64,000 nucleotides of DNA, taken from NCBI RefSeq assembly GCF_000306115.2, contig NZ_AKWX02000004.1, positions 668,501 through 732,500 on the forward strand. Reading direction: 5' to 3'. Both the position numbers and the translations under genes were made by a program. Positions 50,601 through 59,239 of this stretch are shown piece after piece. The notes beneath the pieces were generated by a model. The model saw only the letters and a list, made by a program, of their open reading frames with translations. It had not been told where the DNA came from and did no database searches. Within the stretch, counting starts at the first letter, position 1, and each line of letters begins with the position of its first letter. Source of the stretch: Leptospira wolffii serovar Khorat str. Khorat-H2 (GTDB lineage: Bacteria > Spirochaetota > Leptospiria > Leptospirales > Leptospiraceae).

Positions 50601-51955
50601 TCCGATTTTCCGTCTCCGTTAAAATCTCCCCCTAGAATCTGGCCTTGGGTATCCATTCCGAGAGGCTCTCCTTTCCGATTGTCCTCGACCGAAATCGGTC
50701 CGCTGGAAGCGGCATTCCAAGAAGATAATTTGGAAATGGAGAATTTCTGGTCTTCTTTACTTCCAAGCACTCTTACGAGTTCGGGAACCCCGTCCCCGTC
50801 CATATCCGCCGGAGCGGTAAAAGACATTTCCATTCCGTTCGTACAGATGTCTTCGTAGGCTTGTATCCCGGTTTGGCAAAGAATCTGAGCCGAAAAATGA
50901 GAATTTACCATACAAGCATAATCCGCAGTGCAAGCGCAGATCGCTACGACGCTATCGCAGGTAGCTTTCAGGCTAGGATCTCCTGCAAAATAGGAGTTTT
51001 TATAACTCTTGCCCGAGGATTGGAAGATCTTAGCCGTATTGTTTTTGCGGGTATAATCGAAGGAAATGGACTTGTATTTATCCCTTTCGAAACCGACTAG
51101 AAAAATCTCTCCGTCGATTCTATCGTAATCGAAAGAATAGGACTCGGTTCTACTCTCCGTGCCATTCTCATCTTTGGCATAGACTTCGATTTTGTTTAAA
51201 AGCTTCTTTCTTTGGACTCTCTTACCGAGAGAATAGAGATATTCCGTCCAAGGTCCGGACAAATCCTCGTAGAAGAATTGGATCCTTGCATTTCCTCTCG
51301 CATAACGGATCTCCTTAGGAAGCGCTTCTGCGGATTCCGCAGTTTCCGGAAGATAGTCCACATCGTATCCGTTTCCATAGCGATCTCGGACCCGATCCAA
51401 ATAATATACTACATTTTGACCGTTGGAAGAAACGAGAGAATTGGATCCCTGGGAAGCGTTTCTGCCGTATTCGTAAAGAATTCCGGAGCGGTCTCTAACG
51501 CTCCAAACTTCCTGAGCGAGCTGGATTTTAGAAAAAGACTCTATCTTAGAACGATAGCTCCCGTCGGATCCGGCAGGAATCAATTCTCCCAATTGGCTGG
51601 AGGCGTATCCGTCGGAAGGAGTGAAATGCACTCCCAAACTTGCATTTTTCGTAATTTTTGCCAGGCCCGATAAGGTCCAGCCCTTGCCTAAGATGCCGGT
51701 TCCGAAGCCGGAAACATATTGGATCGAAATCTGGGGAACCATATCTCCAGCCCCGGGAGGCGTCTGAACGGATAAAGAGAATCTGGGTTTTCCCGTAAAG
51801 TCCACGTTCATTTCCGGAAAAGGAAGCGGAATGGACGTTCCAATACCGAATGCATTGGCCAAAAAGGCAAATACAGGACGTAAGGGGTTCCATGCCATGA
51901 AAAAGCCGGAGCATAGCACCACCAATAAAATAGAATATTTGATTTTTCGCAACAT
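44645..51955 (-). CDS. SpvB/FG-GAP/Rhs-repeat protein with a long hydrophobic tip
   Basis: 2,436 residues from the ATG at 51955 (GGA upstream); a TTG at 51967 is also in frame. N-terminal hydrophobic signal (YSILLVVLCSGFFMAW), SpvB/TcaC-like domain (GAGDMVPQISIQYVSGFGTG), many FG-GAP/VCBS repeats (GGDFNGDGKSD, DLNGDGKADF), YD/Rhs repeats and the Rhs core (HPDHLGSITMATDG, KARYYDPLIGRFLQPDS, YTDPSGH). An unusual membrane segment with a lipobox-like SFSHC lies just before the core. The last 372 residues are the tip: about 224 almost uncharged Ala/Gly/Val/Leu/Ile residues, then a soluble end with NKCGGSL. Such a tip suggests membrane insertion or pore formation. Residue counts use the TTG start. 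Confidence 0.87.
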   Translation of the reverse strand: MLRKIKYSILLVVLCSGFFMAWNPLRPVFAFLANAFGIGTSIPLPFPEMNVDFTGKPRFSLSVQTPPGAGDMVPQISIQYVSGFGTGILGKGWTLSGLAKITKNASLGVHFTPSDGYASSQLGELIPAGSDGSYRSKIESFSKIQLAQEVWSVRDRSGILYEYGRNASQGSNSLVSSNGQNVVYYLDRVRDRYGNGYDVDYLPETAESAEALPKEIRYARGNARIQFFYEDLSGPWTEYLYSLGKRVQRKKLLNKIEVYAKDENGTESRTESYSFDYDRIDGEIFLVGFERDKYKSISFDYTRKNNTAKIFQSSGKSYKNSYFAGDPSLKATCDSVVAICACTADYACMVNSHFSAQILCQTGIQAYEDICTNGMEMSFTAPADMDGDGVPELVRVLGSKEDQKFSISKLSSWNAASSGPISVEDNRKGEPLGMDTQGQILGGDFNGDGKSDFLVLRGNGSILKIYYGPDFQSKEFSNIVVTGLGATDARGRIFVLDVNGDGKSDFLQADSDLKIQVYLSTGSAFQKIQSLSLGNYGTEMQQFGDLDKNGVPDFLRMDSSGSDKKILVTFFDYKNGQLQAIEETSLSRNTFGNAGDQFLADLNGDGFADFAFFTESGSRGKISYYPFDGRKFVTNGLSPVKTIDVEGAYASKGGSNFGPSGQKKYVEEDLSGDGIKDRISYNTGNPNNTFFQIEIYDPNQSKYNSAFSLYWNTDTSVDLNGDGNPDTIRADLTSIEEPDNDDPDNLPQTVVTRKFQITISTGSGFEVPIAIEDYIANPADTSSFAEGMYFNWRNRKDFVDLNGDGKADFLRYDAANSKLIVSYAEADSDGNITYSASGDKIWNTGGYLLSLDTNGDGKPEILGFQGDMAPTQYWKQSSAPFVGTVAYRSFPFESNLAIHFIRFDEELPSGLVREIRNGSQAKGEDAKLVIDYKLAKDHPGAIRSDLYSSASPEIVPFAFPDFLVKGFSQSVGETRLSAKEFEYSYARFYLNGLRNSSYIGFQKMVVRDPITNYSLESYYDPKFLEMSGSPTRQIHYKNGIKILESTADFNKTVSLFGGILVKPGEVREDRYLQGNLAAQVLVTQTFDSYGNTLTKDTSVNGTIMSEKTSYLNDWNAGILGLPSDLQVYKSGDLISHKRIQYADYRVSEVQELVSSGQWRSQFIQEYDGYGNPTRVQDSNGNISSLYYDTVVFKYPIRTVNSYGHTVLKNYDFRTGQEVSSTDPNGAVSRMEYDDWGRPVRSYLPGESDWSEKIEYENVGDLENELVRKVFRISNGETWQEESSNMVTGISKKRSSLANGYVLVEETHKNIAGQTLKKIDSYLEGSNPFSWTEFTYNGEGHLIKSEKNDGTASETILDGLETKIRTSVNGNVIEETSELKNSLGQIVSRTVQGKTTRYAYSPNGKVSQITDPENGITILETDFSGRQTKVTSPNSGTIERIYDPVSGKVREETSSNGSKISYEYDLLGRVTRTIAKGSDGEQVQHTYEYDRPETPNGIGKLTKATDQLGSTEFEYDIRGNQTLVKKNLIQEDLTFFIRKKYNLQNQVQEVTYPEGSIVKNVYSDAGNLAAITLTPGDGSGSDFPLVEYRGPSIEDGNLKLQRITGNGVIMDVLYDPVKKRPISYKTGKDLENYQNISYTYDDYGNHTKIEDKKNPARTQTFIYDSLRRLTSASGVYGTEEYLYSDSGRLLQKGNLTYSYSDPAHKSAVTKVVGENVSTNYTYDSSGNITNRNGDSFYYDPFQKIKRIDTENQESIRFETDFTGTRILKTNTSNGTKTISLGDMYEVVLAPGKSPQHTLYFRGNYGDIVGQWTRSDAVLVTYADLQNDSGWSPNLAWNTFLWNAKDTSIRGIKYLFLVPGTNIAFLYITLFLGLGFGLLSYREGVWRASLKFTAPILLISFSHCSVLVPGGNGTPPWILPPQYSPDTPSVENPYQPGGPGSGAGIPTNGFLFLHPDHLGSITMATDGNGNRAAGGDQGGASHISYKPYGEIQRNDSSGPDVFRYKFTGQIEDKETGLYYYKARYYDPLIGRFLQPDSVMDPGNPVGMDQYMYTEGNPVRYTDPSGHSIVSSWLQKNGLGMLNFHIEVGAFLQRAFYISSQRWSDAALPIALLFPSLAIGAAAAAAVGSAALAALTVMNMIGLLAASAMITNVAAMYGGAAALGLAAGAGLVGAALIGLGVAAAYYLGVSLIGAGVVAGSIAWYLGSPAVFGGLAALGIAGVLFVGALAATVEGFAVATLMGAGAGLLAMGAAVMILMGVLGIALIAALLVIAVASILVVMALALAVASVMLAAYLVLSQTLIVGAVGVVFVGSIFSPITLQAYVAGGLSKSSLNNIHWDEKNARIGACYAVGVNFGVTMGVLGGEVYTAAASKLEWLDPAMDGYSVLSIIYSALKGDWKSAGLGISGLILSKMYEKPIPLKLIYDYGTAVHNKCGGSL

Positions 51956-52244
51956 TCGCTTGTCCAACCTTCCCGAATTCTTCGTGAAACAAAATTTTGC
52001 CTCAGGAATGTTCCGAAATGAGAGCGCGCATCGGTTAGATGCATTTATTTATATGGTCCAACTAACGTAAAATAGCACAGTTTTGTCAAATGCTATATAT
52101 TCTAAATTGGGATATTTTTTGTCATTCTGAAATTATTTACTTTTCTTTTACACAGGATTCCCGAATTCCTTCCTTATAATATCTTCTTAATCCTAAAATC
52201 ATAATGTGCTTATTTACGGAATAATTGTTCCGAGTTTGAAACCC

Positions 52245-53114
52245 ATGCTAAAAAGAAATTTTCTAATCTTCTGTTTCTTATTTTCCTCAGGAGGGATTCT
52301 TTCCGGAGCGGAGATTCTATTCAAAAACGGGGACGCCTTCCTCGTGGAGGAATTCCAGGAAACCGGAAACTACATTACGATTTCCTGGAAAGACAAAAAA
52401 TATCGGATTCCTCGCTCCGACTTGCAAAGAATCGATCCACGCAAGAAAGGACCGGCGACTTCTTATAGATATTTAGAATTCCAACTCTCGGATGGAACGG
52501 TTCTAAGAGGAATTCTAGTGGATAGAAAGGAATCCAAACTGATTCTAAAAACGGAGCTTGGATTTGCGGAACTGGATACAAGCAAGATCGTATCCCAAAC
52601 GGGAGATACAAAGGATTCTCCTCCCGAATTACCGGAAGAATATCTAACCAACGAGACCTTCGTAGCAGAATGGAGATTGGGAATCCTGGGCCAGGCAAGC
52701 GGGGCCTGGGGCCCCTGGAGGAGTTCCTTCCCGGTTTCCTACGGAGCCGGTTTTTTTCTGGAAAGGTCCTCTTCTCATCCGGGAAGATTCTACGGATTCC
52801 TTTCGGAAATCTCCGAATCCCCCGGAAAATCGGGAAAACTCTCTGTTTGGACCCAGCAATTCTATTTAGGAAAATCTTATGGAATCTCGGCTCCGTATTG
52901 GATCTTGGGCTTAGGAGGCAGCTCTCTCCATCGAACCCAAGGAGAAGATAGAACTGCCGCATGGACTCCGGATACCAGTCTGGAATTCGGTTGGGCCTGG
53001 CAAACCGCGAGCCAACACCAAATCCGTATCGGAATCCGAAATATCTGTCACTGGAGCGGAGATTCTACTCTTTGCCAAACCGGCCTAAAATTCTCCTGGG
53101 GGATAGCCTTATGA
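52245..53114 (+). CDS. Secreted, probably outer-membrane, hypothetical protein
   Basis: 289 residues from the ATG at 52245 (MLKRNFLIFCFLFSSGGILSG), which gives a clean signal peptide; the frame opens at 52206. First ~90 mature residues hold two short SH3-like repeats (ILFKNGDAFLVEEFQETGNY and VLRGILVDRKESKLILKT). The C-terminal half is Gly/aromatic-rich with alternating strands, like a small beta-barrel (VSYGAGFFLERSS; LEFGWAWQTASQHQIRIGI). Stop and next start overlap as ATGA. Function unknown. Confidence 0.7.
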   Translation: MLKRNFLIFCFLFSSGGILSGAEILFKNGDAFLVEEFQETGNYITISWKDKKYRIPRSDLQRIDPRKKGPATSYRYLEFQLSDGTVLRGILVDRKESKLILKTELGFAELDTSKIVSQTGDTKDSPPELPEEYLTNETFVAEWRLGILGQASGAWGPWRSSFPVSYGAGFFLERSSSHPGRFYGFLSEISESPGKSGKLSVWTQQFYLGKSYGISAPYWILGLGGSSLHRTQGEDRTAAWTPDTSLEFGWAWQTASQHQIRIGIRNICHWSGDSTLCQTGLKFSWGIAL

Positions 53115-54460
53115 GAAAAATGGTACTGTCCTTTTGCTTAAGTATCCTCTGTTCCTGTGAACCTTCTTCCCTGGACGGGATCCTGGGCCAAGAATCTTCC
53201 CGAGTACAATACGGATTTATCTCCCAGCTCGGTCCGGTCTCCGCCACCGTTTCCTGGAAATGCTCCAGAGAATCCCAAGGTAATTTATATACGGATTCAG
53301 GAATGATTCCTAGTTTACAAAATTCTAAAACTCATTTCGTGAAGATCGATTCTCTTTCTCCGAACACGGAATACAATGCGATCTATACTTGCGGTTCCGA
53401 AAAAATCCAGGAAGGTCAAAGTATTTCCTTCCGAACTTGGATCTCGGACGAGCCGCAAAAGACGAGAGGGATTTGGATTCTGGGCGGAATCGGATCCACT
53501 GCGGCTCCTGTAGCGGAGGTGGATTTATTCGATCCTGTCACAGGAGTCTGGTATCCTTCCGTCACAAGTGTTCCTACTCCCAGAATCTATTCCTCTATTC
53601 TCAGTCATAAAGGTAAAATCTATGTGATAGGAGGACTGGAGGAAAGCGGAGGCGGATATGTTTCCTCTTCCAAGGTGGAGGTGTTCGAGCCTTATTCTAT
53701 GACCTGGAGCACGTTAACCTCTTTGCCTTCCGGATCCCAGGGAGCCGTTGCGGCTTCCGTAGGAGACGAGATCTATATCGTCTCCGGATCCAATTCCGTG
53801 GACATGACGAACGGTCCCGTATTCAATACGGTTTTGAAATTCTATCCGGAAATCGGAATCGGAGGACAATGGATTTCCTATTCTTCTTCCTCCACTATTT
53901 TTAACAGAGTGGATATGTCGGGGTGCGCGATAGACGGAACCTTATTTTATACGGGAGGTAGGACCTATAATTCGGGAGCCGCCAACTCGGGTACGGATGC
54001 GTTCGTTCCTCCCGCAAATACAACCACCTCTTTTAGCGAACCGAGTCTATCCGAATCCAAACACGGAGCCGCCTCTCTTTGTATCAAACCCAAATCCACC
54101 GATCCTTTTCCGGGAGACGGAGTATGGTTCGGAGTGGTAGGAGGTTCCACAGGTTCGGGTAACGTATTCCAACCTCCTAGCGCACTTACTCCTACGAACA
54201 AAACCGAGTTCTATCAATTAGGCTCTTCCGTATTCTCGGCGGGTCCGACGTTACCTTCATCCTTATATTATCCTGCGGTACAGATCTCCTACGAGACTCG
54301 GAAAATTTTCGTGTTCGGAGGGGCGAGCTCCATCAATGTTCCGCAAGACTCCGTCTATTCCTTGGATTCCGGCAGTCCCATTCTTTCCGCCTGGTCCGCG
54401 ATACCGGAGACTATGCCCAGAAGAAGGTACGCTCATAAGGCTCTCAGGATAGACAGATGA
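53111..54460 (+). CDS. Lipoprotein with fibronectin III and Kelch-type propeller
   Basis: 449 residues from the ATG that overlaps the previous stop (ATGA). Lipobox SILCSC. A fibronectin type III-like domain (about 35-110: VSATVSWKCSRES, LSPNTEYNAIYTC) precedes a Kelch beta-propeller with repeats such as GIWILGGIGSTAAPVAEVDL, KIYVIGGLEESGGG, EIYIVSGS and KIFVFGGASS. Likely displayed on the outer membrane and binds a protein or glycan; ligand unknown. Middle gene of a three-gene operon, both junctions ATGA. Confidence 0.8.
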   Translation: MRKMVLSFCLSILCSCEPSSLDGILGQESSRVQYGFISQLGPVSATVSWKCSRESQGNLYTDSGMIPSLQNSKTHFVKIDSLSPNTEYNAIYTCGSEKIQEGQSISFRTWISDEPQKTRGIWILGGIGSTAAPVAEVDLFDPVTGVWYPSVTSVPTPRIYSSILSHKGKIYVIGGLEESGGGYVSSSKVEVFEPYSMTWSTLTSLPSGSQGAVAASVGDEIYIVSGSNSVDMTNGPVFNTVLKFYPEIGIGGQWISYSSSSTIFNRVDMSGCAIDGTLFYTGGRTYNSGAANSGTDAFVPPANTTTSFSEPSLSESKHGAASLCIKPKSTDPFPGDGVWFGVVGGSTGSGNVFQPPSALTPTNKTEFYQLGSSVFSAGPTLPSSLYYPAVQISYETRKIFVFGGASSINVPQDSVYSLDSGSPILSAWSAIPETMPRRRYAHKALRIDR

Positions 54461-55047
54461 GAAGAAGGTTCCGATTCTTCTTGCAGATCCTATTCTTATC
54501 TTTGCTATTCTTCTCTTTTTCGGATCTATTTTCCCAACAAACACCGGAAGAATTTTGGATCCAAGAAGGTGAAATTCTTCTAGAGAACAAAAAATATTCC
54601 GAGGCCAAGGATCTAGCGGAATCCGTTCTTTCTCAAAATCCGATCGAATCCAGAGCGGAATTCCTTTTAACCAGAGCCTGGATGGGACTAGGAAAAGAAG
54701 AAATCCAAAAAGGGAATCGTAAGGCAGCCAAGGAATATCTGGAGAAGGCTTATAAAAACTGGCCTTTAAACGAGGGATTACGCAAGGAACTTTCGGATTT
54801 GCAATCTCCGGTTAACGTTACCGAAAGAAAGAATGTACCCGTAAGGGTTTACTCACCGCCTGCTTCCCCTGAATTCAAAGAAAGCCTAGATTCTCTGCGG
54901 GAAGAGATTCGGCAATGGAGAACCGAGATATCGGATTGGAGAAAGGATTCGGAGACTTCGGACTTCCAAAGGTCGATTTTTTACGCACTCTTAGCCCAAT
55001 TGGTCCTGCAAATTCTCGGATTCTATTGGATCCGAAAACATTCATAA
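54457..55047 (+). CDS. TPR-containing membrane protein
   Basis: 196 residues: N-terminal signal anchor (FFLQILFLSLLFFSFS), two to three TPR-like helices (EEFWIQEGEILLENKKYSEA; AAKEYLEKAYKNWPLNE), a linker, a coiled coil (LDSLREEIRQWRTEISDWR) and a C-terminal membrane helix (YALLAQLVLQILGFYWI). So probably a periplasmic scaffold tethered at both ends. Third gene of the operon, ATGA overlap with the Kelch lipoprotein. Confidence 0.72.
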   Translation: MRRRFRFFLQILFLSLLFFSFSDLFSQQTPEEFWIQEGEILLENKKYSEAKDLAESVLSQNPIESRAEFLLTRAWMGLGKEEIQKGNRKAAKEYLEKAYKNWPLNEGLRKELSDLQSPVNVTERKNVPVRVYSPPASPEFKESLDSLREEIRQWRTEISDWRKDSETSDFQRSIFYALLAQLVLQILGFYWIRKHS

Positions 55048-55065
55048 AATAAAATATACGAACCG

Positions 55066-55707
55066 TCAGGCCTGAAAAGCCACGCCTCTTTCTGCGGCGA
55101 TATCCCTGGCGGTCTTTCCGTCGTCCGTCTTGAGATCCGGGTTGGCACCTTTCTTCAAAAGTAAGGATACTATATTTTGGTTTCCTTGTCGCGAGGCCGC
55201 GATATGCAAAGCGGAGAATCCGCCTTCTTGCGTAAAATTCGGATCCGCGCCTTTTTCCAATAGGAGTGCTACCGCTTCCTCTTTCCAAGCGGCAACCGCG
55301 GAATGCAAAGCGGTATTGCCGATGGAAAGTTTACTTTTGGATTTAGCGTGAATATCCGCGCCCTTTTCCAGCAAATATTCGATGAGAGGAAGGCGTCCGT
55401 AATGAGCTGCCAGGTGCAAAGGGGTCCATCCGTCCGGACTATAGGAGCGAACGAGAGAAGGATCCTTTTCCACAAGTTCCCGGACCCGCTCCTCTTTTCC
55501 CAAAGCGGTGGCCTCGAAAAGATTCAAAGGAATCCCAGTCCCCAAATAGGACTGAACGATGTCCTCTTTTCCGTAATAGATCGCGAAAAGCAAGGGAGTG
55601 ATCCCTTCTGCATTAGGCTTGGAAGCCAATTCCGGATTTTCCCGAAGAGAATAAATGACCTTAGCTTTCTGGCCGGCGGCAATCATCTGAAAGATATCGG
55701 AAATCAA
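55066..55707 (-). CDS. Ankyrin-repeat protein
   Basis: 213 residues, no signal peptide, about six ankyrin repeats of ~33 residues (GITPLLFAIYYGKEDIVQSY; GWTPLHLAAHYGRLPLIEYL; GNTALHSAVAAWKEEAVALL; GFSALHIAASRQGNQNIVSL; GKTARDIAAERG). A binding scaffold; partner unknown. The start is the TTG at 55707, because GGAGG lies 6 bases upstream, whereas the first ATG (55686) has no ribosome binding site. Confidence 0.85.
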   Translation of the reverse strand: MISDIFQMIAAGQKAKVIYSLRENPELASKPNAEGITPLLFAIYYGKEDIVQSYLGTGIPLNLFEATALGKEERVRELVEKDPSLVRSYSPDGWTPLHLAAHYGRLPLIEYLLEKGADIHAKSKSKLSIGNTALHSAVAAWKEEAVALLLEKGADPNFTQEGGFSALHIAASRQGNQNIVSLLLKKGANPDLKTDDGKTARDIAAERGVAFQA

Positions 55708-55816
55708 AAGCTGCCTCCGGAAAACTTAGAGTGGAATCATCCATAATTTTTGCGCCTTGTCAATTCGGTTTCGTTTCCCGGCAGGAATTCTAAGATTACG
55801 ATTCATTCTAAGCGAG

Positions 55817-55841
55817 AAAAACCGAGTGCCTCGGTTTTTTT
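55817..55841. terminator. Bidirectional rho-independent terminator
   Basis: AAACCGAG-TGC-CTCGGTTT with T-runs on both strands. It lies 10 bases beyond the stop of the propeller lipoprotein and ends the cobalamin-riboswitch operon on the minus strand. Confidence 0.85.
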
Positions 55842-55851
55842 CGGGCGGAAA

Positions 55852-57012
55852 TCATTTCAGTTGGATCAGATCGAAGGGCTGCAGGTCCACGGAAATCGGA
55901 ATCGGCGTCAAAAGCAGATTGCCGTTATTCGTATCGAACATGCTCACCCCCGGTTGGGTAAACTGAGTATTGGATACGTACAAAATTCCGTCGTCCGCGA
56001 TCAGGATACTGGAGAGACTCGCGTCGTAAGAACTAGGAATCGAGATCAAAGTGGCGGATCTTGCCCCGGTGCTCGGATTAAATACTTGTAATGTTTTATT
56101 GAAACCCGCGTCCAGAACGCTCGCGAAGCCCAATTGGTCGTTTACGACCTGGACACCCATGATATCCCCTCCGGCGGTCGCCTCGGAAAATAGATATCCG
56201 GGTCGGAAACTGCGGGTGGATAAACGAAAGGCGGTCACTCCTCCGTCTATCGCGCTGATAAATCCTAGACGGTTGGGATTTGCGAATACCAAATGGGATT
56301 CTCCGAACAGATCCAGTAGCTGCGGTTTTCCCACTGGATTCGGAACCGGAAATGTATAAGTTCCGATAACGGTATCCGTTATGGTGTCGATCTCCAAGAG
56401 CAAGGATCCCCAAGGCCCGGGAGGAAAATATCCGACTGGATCGTTGCGATCCAATCTCTGTAGACAGAGAAATAGGCTAGTTCCTACGATCTGCATTCCG
56501 GACATCTCCGGAAGATGATCCGGCATGCCGGAATTCTCCGAATAAACCCCTAAGTCCAACGCTCCCAAGGAAGCCCCGGAACTGGGATCGATGATTCTCA
56601 GGAAATCGGAACCGTAAAGGGATACGTAAGCTTTGTTCGGGCCTAGGATCGCTATATCTGCGGGATTGGTCGCGGTTCCCATGGACCATTCCGCTACCGT
56701 TTGGAAGGCAAAATTAGGATCCAATACCTGCACGCTGTCCCGATTCAATCGGTTGAGTATATAGACCATCCCGTTTCCGAAACGAGCCACCGCATCCGAA
56801 TGAATCGGAGTGAGTCCCGGATAGGAAAGAAGCAATTGAGGATTGACTACCTTGAATCTCCCTCCTCCCGCAAAATCGGTGGTCACCACTCCTATATTAC
56901 CGGGAAGATTCGGAGTCAGAAAAAGAGTATAAAGAGGAGGTCTTTCTATATCTCCGCAACTTACCGAAGAGACAAAAAGTAAAATCAGGATTTTGTAGGA
57001 ACTCCGAATCAT
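55852..57012 (-). CDS. Beta-propeller lipoprotein of the BtuB operon, BtuG-like candidate
   Basis: 386 residues, lipobox SSVSC (Cys 19). The mature protein is a YncE-like seven-bladed propeller: repeated NRDSVQVLDPNFA, DFLRIIDPSSGASLGALDL, LLEIDTITDTVIGTYTF, TLQVFNPSTGARSATL, GVSMFDTNNGNLLLTP. It starts one base after the receptor stop, so it is under the same cobalamin riboswitch. In Bacteroides the surface lipoprotein BtuG, also a propeller, captures cobalamin and sits on BtuB; equivalence here is inference from fold and operon, not from alignment. A role as a general surface propeller cannot be excluded. Confidence 0.75.
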   Translation of the reverse strand: MIRSSYKILILLFVSSVSCGDIERPPLYTLFLTPNLPGNIGVVTTDFAGGGRFKVVNPQLLLSYPGLTPIHSDAVARFGNGMVYILNRLNRDSVQVLDPNFAFQTVAEWSMGTATNPADIAILGPNKAYVSLYGSDFLRIIDPSSGASLGALDLGVYSENSGMPDHLPEMSGMQIVGTSLFLCLQRLDRNDPVGYFPPGPWGSLLLEIDTITDTVIGTYTFPVPNPVGKPQLLDLFGESHLVFANPNRLGFISAIDGGVTAFRLSTRSFRPGYLFSEATAGGDIMGVQVVNDQLGFASVLDAGFNKTLQVFNPSTGARSATLISIPSSYDASLSSILIADDGILYVSNTQFTQPGVSMFDTNNGNLLLTPIPISVDLQPFDLIQLK

Positions 57013-57013
57013 A

Positions 57014-59143
57014 TCAAAACCTTCCGCTCAGAGTCAAAAACCAATTTCTTCCGGGAAGAGGATAGCCCACGATGTCTTCCACCCTCTTATCTCCCATATT
57101 CCTTAAATCCAGACTGAGAAGCAATTCCCGAGGGGACTTCTCCTCCTTGGAGTCTTTTTCAGTCTCTTCCGTAGAAGTATATAACACCATAGTCAGATAG
57201 GCGTTCCAAATCTGTCTGGCGGGTTGGTAATTCACATATTCGTTGGTTCTGTCCTTGAAAACGGCACCGACATAAACGCCTTCGAATCCTAACTCCCATC
57301 TTTTTGTACGATAAGCCAAGGTGGAGGAAATCTCGTGTCTAGGGCGCAAGGGCAAATATTTTCCGTTTAAATAAGGAGCGGGAGAAGTGTTGATCGCTTC
57401 CTGGTAGGTGTATTCCACTAGAAATTTCCAACCCTTGTATTCGGTTTTATGGGAGAATTCGGCTCCGTCTATACGGGCGGAGTCCACATTCTCCGGCCTA
57501 AGAGTAAACTGAGAGTTGGGTAAGAATAGAATCATATCCCGGATTCTTTTTCTAAAATAGGAAACTGTGGTATTCGTGCTCCAATTCCCTTTCTTATATT
57601 TTCCGGTAAACCCCAGATCCCCGTTATCGCTCTTTTCCGGCTTCAAGGAATCGTTGGCGATGATCGTGCCCACTTCTCCGAAAAGTTCCAGAAAACTAGG
57701 AATCCGATTTTGCTTGGAAATATTCGCCTTGAAGTCCAGGCCGTATTCTTCTTTTTCCAATATCTTCCATAATAACCCCGCCTTGGGATTCGAGAAGCGG
57801 GTGGTCTTGGTAGAGGATGCGAGAGGATCCTCTCTTCTATACCAAGGTTCGTCCGTTTGGAATCTGTCCTTATAGGTATCCCAGGAGACTCCGGGAGTGA
57901 GGACCAATTTTCCTTCGAAGAAACGGATCTCGTCTTCGATCTGAACCGTGGTGTAGGTTCTGGATTTTCCCGGTTCGTATTTCATGTCCACATTCTGAAC
58001 CGTGCTACGTGTGCGATCGAAAGTCTCCTTTTCCAATCCGAAATGAAAACGAAGTATTTGATGATAATCTAATAGATAAAACGTGGGAGTGAATTGGATC
58101 CCGGATTGCCTTGTGATCGCCGAGGAATTCGGGGTTCCTTTGGAAAATTCGGACTTTGGATCGAAAAGATCGTCGTTCGCGAAAGTGGTGAAGGCCCTAG
58201 TTTCGATTCTTAAAAGTCCGTCGAATAAACCCTTGGTATCCGTTCCGATGGAGGAAGTATTCTTGAGATAACGGCGATGGACCTGTAGAGTCTGGTTACT
58301 CGCAGGCCCTGGAATTCCGTGAAAACGATAATTCAAATCGTTCCAGAATTTGATCTTGGTGTTTCCTATCTCTCCGTTCAGACCGATCATCCCCGCAGTT
58401 CTTTCATACTGTGCGTTCCTTCTCTTATCCACCGTATCGTCCCAAGGATTGACTAACGTAGTTCCGTGGTTATTCAGATAGGAAAAGTTTTGGTCGGACT
58501 TCTCTCCCAGGAAGAATAGGCTAGTCCCTATCCCGCCGTAGTTGCCCGTATGAGTCAGAGTTCCTTTTCCGGTATTGAAACTACCTGCACCTATATTGAT
58601 TCTAGTCTTAGGAGGTCCTCCGCCGGATCGAGTCACCAGATTCACGCTACCGCCGATGGCGGAACCGGAGAATCCGACGGGCGCCCCACTACGATACACT
58701 TCTATACTCTGAAGATTATCGAAAGGAAGATCGGCCAAATTGACCTCGCCTCCTTGGGTATTATTAAAGGGAACGCCGTCTATATAGATCCTACTCTGAT
58801 TCGGATTCGTTCCTCTTAAGGATAGAGTAGAATAGGAACCCAGTCCTCCGTATCTACGTATCCGTATCCCGGCCTCCCTTTCCAATACGTCAGGAAGATT
58901 CGTATAACGTGCATTGTATTGGTCCAAATCGATTGACGTCTGGAATCCCGACGGATTCTTTCTGAAATTATCCGGTTGTTTACCTCCCGAGGTCTTGGCT
59001 ACGACCTTGACGGGAGAGGATTCGGAAGCGGGATTGTCCTCTGAAAAAACGGAGTCGGAGAATAGGACGGCGCAAAGTAAGAATAGTCGAACCGATAGAG
59101 GCAACCGATTTTCTTTTGATTCCTTATTCTTTCCGTACAACAC
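57014..59143 (-). CDS. btuB: TonB-dependent cobalamin receptor, BtuB-like
   Basis: Outer-membrane TonB-dependent receptor of about 709 residues. Signal peptide [22 protein letters not shown]; TonB-box-like SSPVKVVAK; plug domain with [36 protein letters not shown] and [19 protein letters not shown]; then a 22-strand barrel ending [10 protein letters not shown]. The frame is open from 59290, but that ATG lies inside the cobalamin riboswitch. I place the start at GTG 59143 (GGAG five bases upstream) or TTG 59140. Control by a cobalamin riboswitch identifies the substrate as a corrinoid. TonB/ExbBD partners are not adjacent. Confidence 0.88.
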   Translation of the reverse strand: MLYGKNKESKENRLPLSVRLFLLCAVLFSDSVFSEDNPASESSPVKVVAKTSGGKQPDNFRKNPSGFQTSIDLDQYNARYTNLPDVLEREAGIRIRRYGGLGSYSTLSLRGTNPNQSRIYIDGVPFNNTQGGEVNLADLPFDNLQSIEVYRSGAPVGFSGSAIGGSVNLVTRSGGGPPKTRINIGAGSFNTGKGTLTHTGNYGGIGTSLFFLGEKSDQNFSYLNNHGTTLVNPWDDTVDKRRNAQYERTAGMIGLNGEIGNTKIKFWNDLNYRFHGIPGPASNQTLQVHRRYLKNTSSIGTDTKGLFDGLLRIETRAFTTFANDDLFDPKSEFSKGTPNSSAITRQSGIQFTPTFYLLDYHQILRFHFGLEKETFDRTRSTVQNVDMKYEPGKSRTYTTVQIEDEIRFFEGKLVLTPGVSWDTYKDRFQTDEPWYRREDPLASSTKTTRFSNPKAGLLWKILEKEEYGLDFKANISKQNRIPSFLELFGEVGTIIANDSLKPEKSDNGDLGFTGKYKKGNWSTNTTVSYFRKRIRDMILFLPNSQFTLRPENVDSARIDGAEFSHKTEYKGWKFLVEYTYQEAINTSPAPYLNGKYLPLRPRHEISSTLAYRTKRWELGFEGVYVGAVFKDRTNEYVNYQPARQIWNAYLTMVLYTSTEETEKDSKEEKSPRELLLSLDLRNMGDKRVEDIVGYPLPGRNWFLTLSGRF

Positions 59144-59239
59144 CGATACTCCGTAGCGGGAAGAAAAGGATACGAGCCAGGAAAACTTGGAGAAAAGATT
59201 TCCCACCGGACTTTTATTCCCGAAAGCCAATGACGAAAG